From Pseudoalteromonas nigrifaciens (lineage in GTDB: Bacteria; Pseudomonadota; Gammaproteobacteria; Enterobacterales; Alteromonadaceae): a stretch of 64,000 nucleotides of DNA. Made by a program: the position numbers and the translations under genes. Where the stretch lies: the NCBI RefSeq assembly GCF_002221505.1, contig NZ_CP011036.1, forward strand, positions 3,224,001 to 3,288,000, written 5' to 3'. Below the pieces are notes generated by a model. The model did not search any database. It was not told the origin of the DNA and saw nothing but the letters and a program-made list of their open reading frames with translations. Below are positions 63,889 to 64,000 of this stretch, piece by piece; the first letter of the stretch is position 1; the number at the start of each line of letters is the position of its first letter.

Positions 63889-64000
63889 TTAAGCTACAAA
63901 ACCAATGATTTCACCACCAACGCCTGCACTACGTGCTGCGCGGTCTGTCATTAGGCCTTTAGAAGTTGATACGATAGCGATACCTAGACCACCCATTACC
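63889..64000 (-). CDS. rpsH: 30S ribosomal protein S8, C-terminal part (cut by window edge)
   Basis: The last 36 codons are visible, reading [20 protein letters not shown] then [16 protein letters not shown] and a TAA stop. This is the conserved C-terminus of S8. The 5' part lies beyond position 64000. It is followed 13 bp later by rplF, as in the standard spc operon. Confidence 0.96.
   Translation of the reverse strand, partial: VMGGLGIAIVSTSKGLMTDRAARSAGVGGEIIGFVA

Overview
The window looks like chromosomal DNA of a marine gammaproteobacterium of the Alteromonadales, most likely Pseudoalteromonas. This is inferred from the AT-rich base composition, 16S/23S rRNA of gammaproteobacterial type, and the protein sequences. 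It was not checked by any search. Nearly all of it is core genome; no prophage, integron, transposase or CRISPR array was seen.

Layout. 1-471: the first codon of a gene leaving the left edge, then a promoter-to-terminator unit that looks like an unlisted small RNA. 472-4079: polA and an 850 bp gene-free stretch with DnaA-like boxes, a GATC cluster and a palindromic element. 4080-13306: elbB, cytochrome c5, a GAF-GAF-GGDEF-(degenerate EAL) protein, rep, ubiK, a Rossmann oxidoreductase, a beta-carbonic anhydrase and a methyltransferase. 13368-20170: a membrane-anchored NMT1-like protein and the ilvL-G-M-D-A operon with its leader peptide and attenuator. 20374-26595: a PmrA-type box followed by eptA, dgkA, a sulfatase-fold transferase and a response regulator/histidine kinase pair. 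26646-31839: a TraB/GumN protein, modF, the fatty acid cis-trans isomerase gene cti and a small acidic unknown gene.

31840-37820 and 50990-56700 are two nearly identical rRNA operons, both on the minus strand and in direct repeat. Each lacks spacer tRNAs, has two promoters, and ends in a duplicated terminator module carrying a decayed 5S tail. Between them lie a second dgkA, rph-pyrE, yicC and the gmk-rpoZ-spoT-ridA-(DUF342)-asnA/asnC-trmH-recG cluster. 57393-64000 is the spc/alpha ribosomal protein block (rpsH to rplQ, minus strand) with a terminator and an S4-type leader between the two operons.

The most coherent system is the envelope operon. EptA, and by inference the sulfatase-fold transferase, take head groups from phospholipids and release diacylglycerol, which DgkA can recycle. 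The two-component pair at the operon end probably controls it through the box at 20374. The most interesting unlisted items are the putative sRNA after polA, the ilvL leader peptide, the two palindromic elements sharing ACAAGGC and ACGCAG at identical 48 bp spacing, and the duplicated pseudo-5S/terminator modules.
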